Source of the DNA: Micromonospora terminaliae
Lineage (GTDB): Bacteria; Actinomycetota; Actinomycetes; Mycobacteriales; Micromonosporaceae
DNA: 64,000 bases
NCBI RefSeq assembly: GCF_009671205.1
Contig: NZ_CP045309.1
Coordinates: 4,712,001-4,776,000, forward strand
Direction: 5' to 3'
In this document: one piece after another, positions 26,880-39,279 of the stretch
Layout: the number at the start of each line of letters is the position of its first letter
Numbering within the stretch: the stretch's first letter is position 1
The notes under the pieces: generated by a model
Told to the model about the DNA's origin: nothing
The model's input: the letters and a program-made list of their open reading frames with translations, nothing else
Database searches by the model: none
Made by a program: the position numbers and the translations under genes

Positions 26880-26892
26880 GCCGGTCACGCGG

Positions 26893-28011
26893 TCAGCGGT
26901 CGAGGACCAGGCCGACCTTCTGGAACTCCTTGAGGTCGCGGTAGCCGCACTTGGCCATCGCCCGGCGCAGCCCGCCGAAGAGGTTGAGCTGGCCGTCCGG
27001 CTCGTCGGCCGGGCCGAACAGCAGCTTCTCCATCGAGCCGAGCGGCTCACCGGCCACCTCGAACGCGCCACGCGGCAGCGACGGGTGGCTGGCGGCCGAG
27101 TGCCACCAGGCACCGCCGGCCGGGGCCTCCTCGCAGAGCGACAGCGGCTCGCCGAGCATCACGGCGTCGGCCCCGCAGCCGAGCGCCTTGGCGATGTCGC
27201 CGGAGGTCTGCATGTCGCCGTCGGCGATCAGGTGCACGTACCGGCCGCCGGTCTCGTCCAGGTAGTCGCGGCGGGCCGCGGCGGCGTCGGCGATGGCGGT
27301 GGCCATGGGCACCCGGATGCCGAGCACCGACTCGGTGGTGGACCAGTCGTCGCCGCCGACGCCGACGATCACGCCGGCCGCGCCGGTGCGCATCAGGTGC
27401 AGCGCCGTCTTGTAGTCGGTGCAGCCGCCGACGATGACCGGCAGGTCGAGGTCGGCGATGAACTCCTTGAGGTTCAGCGGCTCGTCGGTGGTGGAGACGT
27501 GCTCGGCGGAGACGATGGTGCCCTGGATGACCAGGATGTCCACGCCGGCGTCGAGGATCACCGGGGCGAGCGCCAGGGTGTGCTGCGGGGAGACCCGGAC
27601 GGCCACCGTGCCGCCGCCGTCGCGCAGCTCGCGGACCCTCTCGGCGATCAGGTCGGGGCGGATCGGCTCGGCGTAGACCTCCTGGAGCCGCTTGGTGGCC
27701 CGGGCGTCCTCGTCCAGGCCGGCCAGCTCCTCCAGCACCTTGGCCGGGTTCTCGTAGCGGGTCCACAGGCCCTCGACGTTGAGCACGCCGAGGCCGCCGA
27801 GCTGGCCCAGCCGCACCGCTGAGGCGGGGCTCATGGTCGCGTCGGAGGGGTGCCCGACGCAGGGGATGCCGAACTGGTAGGCGTCGAGCTGCCACGCCGT
27901 GGAGACGTCGTCGACGTCCCGGGTGCGGCGGCTCGGCACGATGGCGATGTCGTCCAGGTGGTAGCCGCGCTGCGCGGTCTTGCCCAGCCCGATCTCGACC
28001 ACGTCACGCAT
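26893..28011 (-). CDS. guaB3: GuaB3 family IMP dehydrogenase-related protein
   Basis: Paralogue of IMP dehydrogenase found next to guaB in actinobacteria; its reaction is not settled. The TIM-barrel is recognisable (LDDIAIVPSRRT, then [28 protein letters not shown]). The inserted CBS pair is missing. The catalytic loop, GAICTT in the neighbouring GuaB, reads DDWSTT here, so the nucleophilic Cys is absent. Length 372 is normal for GuaB3. It follows guaB by 30 bp on the same strand and has a GGAG ribosome site, so the two form an operon. Confidence 0.92.
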   Translation of the reverse strand: MRDVVEIGLGKTAQRGYHLDDIAIVPSRRTRDVDDVSTAWQLDAYQFGIPCVGHPSDATMSPASAVRLGQLGGLGVLNVEGLWTRYENPAKVLEELAGLDEDARATKRLQEVYAEPIRPDLIAERVRELRDGGGTVAVRVSPQHTLALAPVILDAGVDILVIQGTIVSAEHVSTTDEPLNLKEFIADLDLPVIVGGCTDYKTALHLMRTGAAGVIVGVGGDDWSTTESVLGIRVPMATAIADAAAARRDYLDETGGRYVHLIADGDMQTSGDIAKALGCGADAVMLGEPLSLCEEAPAGGAWWHSAASHPSLPRGAFEVAGEPLGSMEKLLFGPADEPDGQLNLFGGLRRAMAKCGYRDLKEFQKVGLVLDR

Positions 28012-28041
28012 GGGGGACTCCAGGAGGTTGGGGGTGGTGGG

Positions 28042-30206
<2,165 letters not shown>

Positions 30207-30215
30207 GCGGCCGGG

Positions 30216-31040
30216 TCAGGCGACCAGGCCGGCGCGGAATCCCGCGGCCACGGCGTGCGCCCGGTCGCGGGCGCCCAGCTTGCGGAACAGCCGGCGGGCG
30301 TGGGTCTTGACGGTGTCCTCCGAGACGAACAGCTCCCGCCCGATCTCCGCGTTGCTCTTCCCCTCGGCCATCCCGAGCAGCACCTGAAGCTCACGCTCCG
30401 TGAGCCCGATGGCGCTTCGCGGACTGCGCGCCGGCCGCTGCGGGCCGCCCGCCGGCGCCGGCTCCGCCTCGCCCGCGGCCGGGTCGGCCGGATCCTCGCC
30501 GCGCTGCACCGGCACCATCGTGGGCCCGCCGCCGGGACCCTCCGCCGGGCCCGCCGGGCCTGCCGGCCACGCCGCCCCCGCCGGGGTACGCCCCGGCGCG
30601 GCCGACCGGGCCGGGCCGCCGACCGCCGCCGCGTCCCGGGCGGGGTCGGTGACCCGGTGCCGGTTGGTGCGGCCGGGGGCCGAGAGCAGCAGCAGCGCCT
30701 TGGCGACCGCGCTGGTCAGGTCGTGGTCGGCGTTCTGGATGAGACCGCGGGCGCCGGCGCTGATGGTGGCCGCGGCGGCCTCCGACTCCTCGGCCCCGAG
30801 CAGCAGCACGGCGGCCTGCGGGGCACGGGCGAGCACCCGGCGGACGAAGCCGGCGCTGTCCGGCCGGGTGAGGGCGGTGTCGGCGAGCACCACGTCGACC
30901 TGGCGCTCCGCGAGCCGCAACATCACCTCGGGATCGGAGACGGCCGTCCGAAGCACGCCCGACAGCCCGAGCCGCGCCGCCGCGGAGGTCAAATGCTGGG
31001 CTGCGAGTGGTGTCCGAACGCACACAAGAACGCTACGCAC
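30216..31040 (-). CDS. bldM: BldM-like orphan response regulator (LuxR-type)
   Basis: Developmental transcription factor family. The C-terminal 65 residues (LTERELQVLLGMAEGKSNAE, SEDTVKTHARRLF, RAHAVAAGFRAGLV) closely match my memory of Streptomyces BldM, and the position between guaB/DUF5319 and a divergent WhiB gene is the same. The receiver domain (1-120) keeps Asp54, but the acidic pair at residues 8-9 is Val-Arg and the domain is otherwise divergent, so phosphorylation is unlikely. A Pro/Ala/Gly linker of about 90 residues is inserted before the DNA-binding domain; BldM has a short one. GTG at 31040 follows GAGGAG. Confidence 0.75.
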   Translation of the reverse strand: MRSVLVCVRTPLAAQHLTSAAARLGLSGVLRTAVSDPEVMLRLAERQVDVVLADTALTRPDSAGFVRRVLARAPQAAVLLLGAEESEAAAATISAGARGLIQNADHDLTSAVAKALLLLSAPGRTNRHRVTDPARDAAAVGGPARSAAPGRTPAGAAWPAGPAGPAEGPGGGPTMVPVQRGEDPADPAAGEAEPAPAGGPQRPARSPRSAIGLTERELQVLLGMAEGKSNAEIGRELFVSEDTVKTHARRLFRKLGARDRAHAVAAGFRAGLVA

Positions 31041-31297
31041 AGTGGTCTCCTCTCCGACTCAGAGTCGACCACGACGGCGTGTGCTCGGGAGGAGGTTCCG
31101 GGCAATCATCCGAACTTTTCCGGCAGATGGGGCATATGCCGCCAACTGTCCGAGGTTTTCGATCACAGATGTGTGAGCGCGGGAAAGCCCGGGTACCGAG
31201 GGGTCACTCCGGAAACGGTGTCCCGCGCGGACCACCCGCACCGGTAGGAGCTGGCCACGAAGATTCTCCGCGGTGCCGCGCGGGAGGAGGGGTGCTG

Positions 31298-31681
31298 ATG
31301 TCGAACGTACGCAGACTGCCCGGACCCATTGTCGACCTCTGGGACTGGCAGCGACTCGGTGCCTGCCGCGGCCGGGACAGCGCCCAGTTCTTCCACCCGG
31401 ACGGCGAGCGCGGCTCGTCGCGGCTGCGCCGCGAGTCCGGCGCCAAGGCCGTCTGCCGCACCTGCCCGGTGCGCGCCGAGTGCGCCGCCCACGCCCTCTC
31501 GGTCCGCGAGCCCTACGGCGTGTGGGGCGGCTTCAGCGAGTCGGAGCGGCTGCGGTTGCTCGCCCTCGGCTGGGAGGACCTGGCCGACCGCCGGCAGTCC
31601 CGCGTGGACGTCGCCCGGCTGGAGGCCCGCCTCGGCCGCCCGCACAAGTCCGCCGTCCCGGACCAGCGCAAGATCGCCTGA
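31298..31681 (+). CDS. whiD: WhiB-family iron-sulfur transcription factor (WhiD/WhiB3 position)
   Basis: Redox-sensing [4Fe-4S] regulator that binds the major sigma factor. The four cluster cysteines are Cys23, Cys53, Cys56 and Cys62 (CRTCPVRAEC), followed by the GVWGG turn (74-78) and a basic C-terminal tail. ATG at 31298 follows GGAGGAGGG; 127 residues. The divergent BldM-like gene and the nearby groEL1/groES match the whiD-bldM region of Streptomyces and whiB3 of mycobacteria. Assignment to WhiD rather than another paralogue rests on synteny. Confidence 0.85.
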   Translation: MSNVRRLPGPIVDLWDWQRLGACRGRDSAQFFHPDGERGSSRLRRESGAKAVCRTCPVRAECAAHALSVREPYGVWGGFSESERLRLLALGWEDLADRRQSRVDVARLEARLGRPHKSAVPDQRKIA

Positions 31682-31700
31682 CCGTTCCGCATCGACCACC

Positions 31701-31737
31701 GCGACGCCGCGCCCCGGAACTCCGGGCGCGGCGTCGC
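31701..31737 (+). terminator. Terminator of the WhiB gene
   Basis: A perfect 13-bp stem (31701-31713 with 31725-31737) followed by GTTTCG starts 20 bp after the whiB stop. Confidence 0.75.
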
Positions 31738-31777
31738 GTTTCGCCCTCATCACCGGAGCGGGGACTTTCTCCGGCAG

Positions 31778-32058
31778 CGCCTGTCGAGCTGACATCACCA
31801 ACGACTCGAACCCAGGGCGACCGCCGACCGAACCCGCCTGAGCGGGCGCCCGCACATTGCGATGCCCAGGCCGGCCACCGCCACAGCCGTCGCCACCCCG
31901 CCTCGGCCCTCGGTTGGCGCCCACCCGCTCCGGTTGCTCCCGCTCGCGCGGCATGGCCCGGCCGGCCGACACCGAGGGCCGCGCTGGTTCGCGGAGAGGG
32001 CCGACCGGGCTGGGGTCCGGACACCGTTGAGTCGTCTGCGACATCAGCTCGACAGGCG
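31778..32058. repeat. 281-bp segment flanked by 15-bp inverted repeats
   Basis: CGCCTGTCGAGCTGA at 31778-31792 recurs as its exact reverse complement at 32044-32058, with scattered matches further inward. Ends of this type, about 280 bp apart with no coding capacity between, resemble a MITE or an old insertion remnant. I see no clear target-site duplication. Confidence 0.4.
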
Positions 32059-32099
32059 GTCGGAACCCGATGCCGCTCGCCGGAGTGGAGGCGCCGGGG

Positions 32100-33695
32100 T
32101 CAGCCGACCTCGACCGGGACGGTGTGCCAGCCGGTGGCGCCGTCCGGGGCGACCGGGCGGCGCTGCGCCGGCTGGGTCTCCCCGGCGGCGTCCGTGGCCC
32201 GGACCTGGAGGGTGTGGTCGCCCGGGGTGGCGTCCCAGCGCCACGACCACTGCACCCAGGTGTCTACCGAGACCGTCGGGGCCAGGGTCGCCTCGTGCCA
32301 GGGGCCGTCGTCGACGCGTACCTCGACCCGGCGGATGCCCCGGTGCTGGGCCCAGGCCACCCCGGCGACCGTGACCGGTCCGGCGGTGAGCCGGTCCCGC
32401 CGGCGCGGCGTGTCGATCCGGGACTCCGTCTTGATCGGCCCCTGCGCCGACCATCCGCGCGGCACCCAGTACGCGTCGAAGTCCGCGAAGCTGGTCAGCT
32501 CCAGCTCGGTCACCCACTTGCACGCCGAGACGTACCCGTAGAGGCCGGGCACCACCATCCGCACCGGGAAGCCGTGCTCCACCGGCAGCGGCTCGCCGTT
32601 CATCCCGACCGCCAGCAGGGCGTCCCGGCCGTCCCGCAGCACCGCCGTGGGGGTGCCGCAGGTCCAGCCGTCGACCGAGCGGCCGACCACCTGGTCCGCA
32701 CCCTCCTCCGGCTCGACCTCGTCCAGCAGTTCCCGGATCGGCACGCCCAGCCAGCGGGCGTTGCCGATCAGGTCGCCGCCCACCTCGTTGGAGACGCACG
32801 CCAGGGTGATGTGGCGCTCGACCATCGGCCGGGCGAGCAGGTCGTCGAAGCTCAGCTCGAGCGGTCTGCGGACCCGGCCGTGGATACGCAGCCGCCAGGT
32901 CGCCGGGTCGACCTGCGGCACCACGAGGGCCGTGTCGATCCGGTAGAACTCGCGGTTCGGGGTGACGAAGGGGGCGAGCCGGTCCACCGCCAGGTCCGCG
33001 CCGGCCGGCACCGGTGGGGCGGGCGCGACCGGCGTGGGCAGGCGCACCGCCTCGCGGGCCGCCGAGACCCCCCGCCGCCCGGCCAGCCAGTGCCCGCCGA
33101 GCCCCGCCACCGCCGCCGTGCCGGCCAGCAGGCCCACGCCGCGCAGGAACCGCCGCCGCGACTCGTCCCCGGCGGCCTCCTGCGGCTCCCACCCGGCCGG
33201 CGCCTCGTCCCGCGCGAGCGCGGCGGCGGGCGGCGACGGCGGGGTCGAGGGGGCGGCAGCCTCGCGCAGCGGGCCCGCGACGAACGCCCAGAGCGTGAGC
33301 GCACCCAGTGCACCACCGACCAGGGAGGGCAGCGCGTCGAGGGCGTCCGCGCCCGCCCGGGTCAGGGCGGCGGCCACCCCGAGGGCCGCGAACGCGGCGA
33401 TGCCGGCCAGGCCGAACCGGAGCCGCCGGGCCGCCAGCACGCCGAGCAGCGCGGCGATCGCGGCCAGCAGCACCGCCGTGCCGACCAGCAGGGCGATCTT
33501 GTCGTAGGTGCCGAAGACCGCGATGGCGAACTGCTTGAGCGGCTCGGGCACGACGTCGACGACCAGCCCGCCGACCGCGATCAGCGGGGCGGACCGGGGA
33601 CCGGTGAGGACGGCCACCGGTTCGGCGACACCGATCGCGACGACCGCGGCCGTGACCCCGGCCAGCGCGGCCCGGCCGCGCGACATGCTGCTCAC
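32100..33695 (-). CDS. Membrane-anchored molybdopterin-dependent oxidoreductase (sulfite-oxidase-like)
   Basis: N-terminal half (1-150) holds about four to five membrane spans; a linker with SRRRFLRGVGLLAG, resembling a twin-arginine segment, leads to an extracytoplasmic sulfite-oxidase-type molybdopterin domain (about 230-410) with the Mo-ligand cysteine in ITLACVSNEVGGDLIGNARW. The C-terminal 110 residues are the Mo-co dimerisation (immunoglobulin-like) domain, ending in TGWHTVPVEV. The electron acceptor and substrate are unknown; sulfite or a protein sulfoxide are possible from the family. The start is a GTG at 33695, with an ATG three codons in as an alternative. Confidence 0.87.
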   Translation of the reverse strand: MSSMSRGRAALAGVTAAVVAIGVAEPVAVLTGPRSAPLIAVGGLVVDVVPEPLKQFAIAVFGTYDKIALLVGTAVLLAAIAALLGVLAARRLRFGLAGIAAFAALGVAAALTRAGADALDALPSLVGGALGALTLWAFVAGPLREAAAPSTPPSPPAAALARDEAPAGWEPQEAAGDESRRRFLRGVGLLAGTAAVAGLGGHWLAGRRGVSAAREAVRLPTPVAPAPPVPAGADLAVDRLAPFVTPNREFYRIDTALVVPQVDPATWRLRIHGRVRRPLELSFDDLLARPMVERHITLACVSNEVGGDLIGNARWLGVPIRELLDEVEPEEGADQVVGRSVDGWTCGTPTAVLRDGRDALLAVGMNGEPLPVEHGFPVRMVVPGLYGYVSACKWVTELELTSFADFDAYWVPRGWSAQGPIKTESRIDTPRRRDRLTAGPVTVAGVAWAQHRGIRRVEVRVDDGPWHEATLAPTVSVDTWVQWSWRWDATPGDHTLQVRATDAAGETQPAQRRPVAPDGATGWHTVPVEVG

Positions 33696-33762
33696 GGCGA
33701 CCAGTGTCGTCGCTCGGAGCGGCCGACCGCCAACCTCGTCAGGGTTTCGTAAGCAGAGACGG

Positions 33763-33800
33763 GTCAGGGCACACCGCCGAGGTCGGCGGTGTGCCCTGAC
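33763..33800 (-). terminator. groEL terminator
   Basis: A perfect 16-bp stem (33763-33778 with 33785-33800) with a 6-base loop lies 22 bp after the groEL stop. Confidence 0.8.
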
Positions 33801-33821
33801 GTCAGGCCGTACGGCTCGGGA

Positions 33822-35850
<2,029 letters not shown>

Positions 35851-35984
35851 ACCCTCCTGGGGTACTTGGTGTCGTTGCCGGTCGCGGGCGACCGGCGTCA
35901 ATCTGCCACATGCCACCGGGCGGGGCCGTCGTCGCGGGTGCCGGTCCGCCTGGCGTTCAACCCCCGGACACCAGGGCCCGGGCG

Positions 35985-36011
35985 TTGGCACCCTCAGGGT
36001 GAGAGTGCTAA
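35985..36011. promoter_or_regulatory. CIRCE element 2 (HrcA operator), overlapping the groES start of transcription
   Basis: TTGGCACCC, 9 bases, GAGTGCTAA on the plus strand: 8 of 9 positions fit the CIRCE consensus in the left arm and all 9 in the right arm. It covers the predicted transcription start of groES. Confidence 0.9.
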
Positions 36012-36015
36012 TCGC

Positions 36016-36044
36016 AGGTTATTCCTCGGCTAGCACTCCGTCAA
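36016..36044 (-). promoter_or_regulatory. groES-groEL promoter
   Basis: On the minus strand TTGACG (36039-36044) and TAACCT (36016-36021) are 17 bp apart, an excellent sigma-70-type promoter. The -35 lies in the spacer of CIRCE element 1 and the start point in CIRCE element 2. Confidence 0.85.
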
Positions 36045-36056
36045 GGAGAGTGCCAA
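36030..36056. promoter_or_regulatory. CIRCE element 1 (HrcA operator), covering the groES -35 box
   Basis: On the coding (minus) strand TTGGCACTC, 9 bases, GAGTGCTAG. The 9-base spacer contains the TTGACG -35 hexamer. Confidence 0.9.
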
Positions 36057-36136
36057 CGCGCCGCCTCCCGTGTCGCCACGGCACCCCTCCCAGGGGCCCC
36101 GGGCCGGGCGGGTCGGGCGGCCGGGAGAATGCCGGG

Positions 36137-37324
36137 GTGGACCTGGAACAGTTCGCCGCTCTGCGTACCCCCGAGGGGTCGGCCGCGCTCGACGCGGCGG
36201 CGCGGGTGGCCGGCGGCGACCCGCTCACCGCGGCGGCCGCGCTCCGCTCCGCCGGGGTGCCCGGCGGCCTCGCGGCGGCGGCGCTGACCCAGGCGGAGCT
36301 GCGGCGCCGCGCGGCCGGCAAGTTCGGCGCGGCGGCGGGCGGCATGTTCCTCACCCGGGCGGGGCTGGAGCAGGCCACCCGGGGGGTCGTGGCGGGGCGC
36401 CGGGCGGAGCGCCTGCGGGCCGCGGGCGTGGCGACGCTGGCCGACCTGGGGTGCGGCCTCGGGGCGGACGCGCTGGCCGCGGCCCGCGCCGGCATCCGGG
36501 TGTACGGCGTGGAGGCCGACCCGCTGACCGCCGCCATGGCCGCCGCGAACGCCGAGGCGGCCGGGCTGGCCGACCGCTTCACCGTGGAGTGCGGGGACGC
36601 CACGGCGTTCGACGTGACCCGGGTCGACGGCGTCTTCTGCGACCCGGCCCGCCGGAAGGCCGGTACCGGCCGGCGGATCTTCGACCCGAACGCCTACTCG
36701 CCACCGTGGGACTTCGTCACCGGGCTGGCCGAACGGGTGCCGCGCACCGTGGTGAAGGTGGCGCCCGGGCTGGACCACGCGCTCATCCCGCCGGGCGCCG
36801 AGGCGGAGTGGGTGAGCGTCGACGGCGACCTGGTCGAGGCGGCGCTCTGGTGCGGCGCGCTGGCCGAGGTGCCCCGCCGCGCCACGGTGCTGCGGGAGCA
36901 GGCCGCACACGTGCTGACCGGCGGCGGCGACGCCGAGGCGGCGGTCGGGCCGGTCCGCCGTTTCCTGTACGACCCGGACCCGGCGGTGGTGCGGGCGCAC
37001 CTGGTCGCCGAACTGGCCCGCGACCTCGACGGCACGCTGGCCGACCCGAGCATCGCCTACCTGTACGGCGACGAGGGCCGGCCCACCCCGTTCGCCCGCT
37101 GCCTGGAGATCACCGACGTGCTGCCGTTCTCGTTGAAGCGGCTCCGGGCCCTGCTGCGGGAGCGCCGGGTCGGGCGGGTGGAGATCCTCAAGCGCGGCTC
37201 GGCGCTGGAGCCGGAGAAGCTGCGCCGCGACCTGAAGCTGGCCGGCGACGCGGCGGCCAGCCTGGTGCTGACCCGGGTGGGCGGGGCGCCGACCGTGCTC
37301 CTCTGCCGCCCGCTTCCCGCCTGA
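36137..37324 (+). CDS. Class I SAM-dependent methyltransferase with THUMP-like C-terminal domain
   Basis: Probable nucleic-acid methyltransferase. Residues about 1-75 are helical, 95-235 form the Rossmann fold with the SAM loop DLGCGLGADALA, the acidic GVEAD strand end and a catalytic-type FCDPARR motif resembling the DPP(F/Y) of base methyltransferases. The C-terminal region, with FARCLEITDVLPFSLKRLR, is the THUMP-like extension of this family. GTG at 36137 gives 395 residues; a GAGAAT box lies just upstream. The RNA or DNA target is not known. It is divergent from groES. Confidence 0.85.
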   Translation: MDLEQFAALRTPEGSAALDAAARVAGGDPLTAAAALRSAGVPGGLAAAALTQAELRRRAAGKFGAAAGGMFLTRAGLEQATRGVVAGRRAERLRAAGVATLADLGCGLGADALAAARAGIRVYGVEADPLTAAMAAANAEAAGLADRFTVECGDATAFDVTRVDGVFCDPARRKAGTGRRIFDPNAYSPPWDFVTGLAERVPRTVVKVAPGLDHALIPPGAEAEWVSVDGDLVEAALWCGALAEVPRRATVLREQAAHVLTGGGDAEAAVGPVRRFLYDPDPAVVRAHLVAELARDLDGTLADPSIAYLYGDEGRPTPFARCLEITDVLPFSLKRLRALLRERRVGRVEILKRGSALEPEKLRRDLKLAGDAAASLVLTRVGGAPTVLLCRPLPA

Positions 37325-37358
37325 CGGTTTCCCGCTCGCCCGGCGCGTACGGCCGGGT

Positions 37359-37364
37359 TAGCTT
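37359..37364 (+). promoter_or_regulatory. -10 box (TAGCTT) of a leaderless promoter
   Basis: TAGCTT ends 7 bp before the ATG at 37372, with no ribosome site. Confidence 0.45.
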
Positions 37365-37371
37365 GTCGCTC

Positions 37372-37851
37372 ATGGCGGGACAGGGCACTCCGGCGACGGC
37401 ACTGCTGACCAAGCGGAAGATCGCGCACAGCACGCACCCGTACGACGTCTCACCGGACGCGCCGAACTACGGCGCCCTGGTCGCGGCGGCCCTCGGGGTG
37501 CCGCCGGCCCGGGTCTTCAAGTCCCTGGTGACCGAGGTCGACGGCGGGCTGACCGTGGCGGTCGTGCCGGTCACCGGCGAGCTGGACCTCAAGGCGTTGG
37601 CGGCCGCGGCGGGCGGCAAGCGGGCGGCCCTGGCGGACCGGGCGGTGGCCGAGCGGGCCACCGGCTACGTCCGCGGCGGGATCAGCCCGCTCGGCCAGCG
37701 CAAGCGGCTGCCCACGGTCATCGACGCCACCGCGCTGGAACATCCGACGGTCTACGTCTCGGCGGGCCGTCGCGGCCTGCAACTGGAGCTCGCCCCGGCC
37801 GACCTGGTCGCGTTGACCGACGCCGTCACGGCGTCGATCGCCACCCGCTGA
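37372..37851 (+). CDS. ybaK: Cys-tRNA(Pro)/Cys-tRNA(Cys) deacylase, YbaK/EbsC type
   Basis: Trans-editing enzyme that removes cysteine mischarged on tRNA(Pro). The 159-residue protein is a single YbaK domain: the early IAHSTHPYD strand, the conserved catalytic lysine in RVFKSLV, and the YVRGGISPLGQRKRLPTVID block typical of YbaK. Length matches the E. coli enzyme. It is separated from the sugar transporter operon by about 220 bp. Confidence 0.93.
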   Translation: MAGQGTPATALLTKRKIAHSTHPYDVSPDAPNYGALVAAALGVPPARVFKSLVTEVDGGLTVAVVPVTGELDLKALAAAAGGKRAALADRAVAERATGYVRGGISPLGQRKRLPTVIDATALEHPTVYVSAGRRGLQLELAPADLVALTDAVTASIATR

Positions 37852-37872
37852 GCCGTCCCACCGCAGGTCACC

Positions 37873-37911
37873 TGGGAGCGTTCCCGCAGCTCCCCGGAGG
37901 GAGCGCTCTCC
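37873..37911. promoter_or_regulatory. Two operator-like palindromes upstream of the sugar transporter
   Basis: TGGGAGCGTTCCCG (37873-37886) and AGGGAGCGCTCTCC (37898-37911) are 25 bp apart centre to centre. Both resemble TGGGAGCGCTCCCA, the CebR/LacI-type sugar operator of actinomycetes (12 and 11 of 14 positions). The encoded regulator of this operon is instead a ROK protein, so the binder is unclear. Confidence 0.55.
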
Positions 37912-37984
37912 GGCGGTGACCGCCGGGTGTCAGTTGCGTTGCTGAATTGTTACTGCCGCCAACAAACTTCTGACCTCGGCTCTC

Positions 37985-38014
37985 TTGCGCCACTCCGGAG
38001 CGGGGGAATACGTT
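37985..38014 (+). promoter_or_regulatory. Candidate promoter of the sugar transporter operon
   Basis: TTGCGC (37985-37990) and TACGTT (38009-38014) with an 18-bp spacer. An imperfect TTGTT-9-AACAA palindrome (37947-37965) lies upstream and could be the ROK-repressor site. Confidence 0.4.
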
Positions 38015-38072
38015 GCCGGGCACAACAAAACACCGACAACAACTCCCCCAACCCCCGAAAGGACCCATGCAC

Positions 38073-39173
38073 ATGCGCAAGGGCTTCCTCACCTTCGCGG
38101 CCGTCGGTCTTCTCGCGACCGGCAGCATGGCCGCCTGCGGTGACGACGGCGGTTCCGACCAGGCCGGCGGTTCGACGGACAAGAAGCCGAAGATCGGCGT
38201 GATCCTCCCCGACAGCAAGTCCTCCGCCCGGTGGGAGGGCGCCGACCGCAAGTACCTCAAGGAGGCGTTCGACGCGGCCGGTGTCGACTCGGACATCCAG
38301 AACGCCCAGAACGACAAGAACGCCTTCCAGACCATCGCCGACCAGATGATCACCAACGGCGTCAACGTGCTGATGATCGTCAACCTGGACTCCGGCACCG
38401 GCAAGGCCGTGCTCGACAAGGCCAAGTCGCAGGGCGTCGCCACCATCGACTACGACCGGCTGACCCTGGGCGGCTCCGCCCAGTACTACGTCAGCTTCGA
38501 CAACGAGGCGGTCGGCAAGCTCCAGGGCGAGGGCCTGAGCAAGTGCCTGACCGACAAGGGCGCGAAGAACCCGTCGATCGCCTACCTCAACGGCTCGCCG
38601 ACCGACAACAACGCGACCCTGTTCAAGAACGGGTACGACTCGGTGCTCAAGCCGAAGTTCGACTCGAAGGAGTACACCAAGGTCGCCGACGACTCCGTGC
38701 CGGCGTGGGACAACGCGCAGGCCGCCACGATCTTCGAGCAGCAGCTCACCAAGGCTCGCGGCAAGATCGACGGGGTGCTGGCCGCCAACGACGGCCTGGG
38801 CAACGCCGCCATCTCGGTGCTGAAGAAGAACAAGCTCAACGGCAAGGTCCCGGTGACCGGTCAGGACGCCACCAAGGAGGGCCTGCAGAACATCCTCCTG
38901 GGCGACCAGTGCATGACGGTCTACAAGGCGGTCAAGAAGGAGGCCGACGCGGCCGCCGAGCTGGCCATCGGGCTGGCCAAGGGCCAGAAGAAGGACACCG
39001 GCCAGACCGTCAAGGACCCGGAGGGCGGGCGGGACGTCCCGGCCGTCCTGCTGGAGCCGAAGGCGATCTACAAGGACAACGTCAAGGACGTCGTGGCCGA
39101 CGGCTACGTCACCAAGGACGAGCTCTGCACCGGCAACTTCGCCAAGCTCTGCACCGACGCCGGCATCAGCTGA
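38073..39173 (+). CDS. Sugar ABC transporter substrate-binding lipoprotein (XylF-like)
   Basis: Pentose-type periplasmic-binding lipoprotein. Signal peptide with lipobox SMAAC (Cys22), then the type-I binding fold with IGVILPDSKSSARWEGADRK, NGVNVLMIVNLDSG and the hinge around GKVPVTGQDA. This is the XylF group. I chose the ATG at 38073 because GAAAGGA lies 9 bases upstream; the ATG at 38067 is too close to it. It is the first gene of the operon and a strong hairpin follows, as in opp. The exact sugar is not proven. Confidence 0.92.
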   Translation: MRKGFLTFAAVGLLATGSMAACGDDGGSDQAGGSTDKKPKIGVILPDSKSSARWEGADRKYLKEAFDAAGVDSDIQNAQNDKNAFQTIADQMITNGVNVLMIVNLDSGTGKAVLDKAKSQGVATIDYDRLTLGGSAQYYVSFDNEAVGKLQGEGLSKCLTDKGAKNPSIAYLNGSPTDNNATLFKNGYDSVLKPKFDSKEYTKVADDSVPAWDNAQAATIFEQQLTKARGKIDGVLAANDGLGNAAISVLKKNKLNGKVPVTGQDATKEGLQNILLGDQCMTVYKAVKKEADAAAELAIGLAKGQKKDTGQTVKDPEGGRDVPAVLLEPKAIYKDNVKDVVADGYVTKDELCTGNFAKLCTDAGIS

Positions 39174-39192
39174 CCCATCCCCCGCTCCAGGC

Positions 39193-39230
39193 GGCGCCGC
39201 CCGGCACGGACATCCGTGCCGGGCGGCGCC
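39193..39230 (+). terminator. Intercistronic hairpin after the sugar-binding protein gene
   Basis: The arms 39193-39209 and 39214-39230 pair over 17 bp, with a 4-base loop, 20 bp after the stop codon and 50 bp before the ATPase gene. Confidence 0.7.
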
Positions 39231-39279
39231 CACGCCGGACGGGATCCGAGACCTTCCCTCCGTTCCCAAGGAGACCCCC

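Larger units (their letters stand above)
31682..32099. other. Gap between the WhiB gene and the molybdopterin oxidoreductase
   Basis: This 418-bp region begins with the whiB terminator and then holds a 280-bp stretch bounded by 15-bp inverted repeats (listed separately). Open frames here have no recognisable homology and no ribosome site. I see no tRNA cloverleaf despite a TCGAACC string near 31804. Confidence 0.6.

Noticed and set aside
31780..31830. A tRNA-like TCGAACC string
   Set aside because: No T-stem, anticodon stem or acceptor stem can be built around it on either strand.
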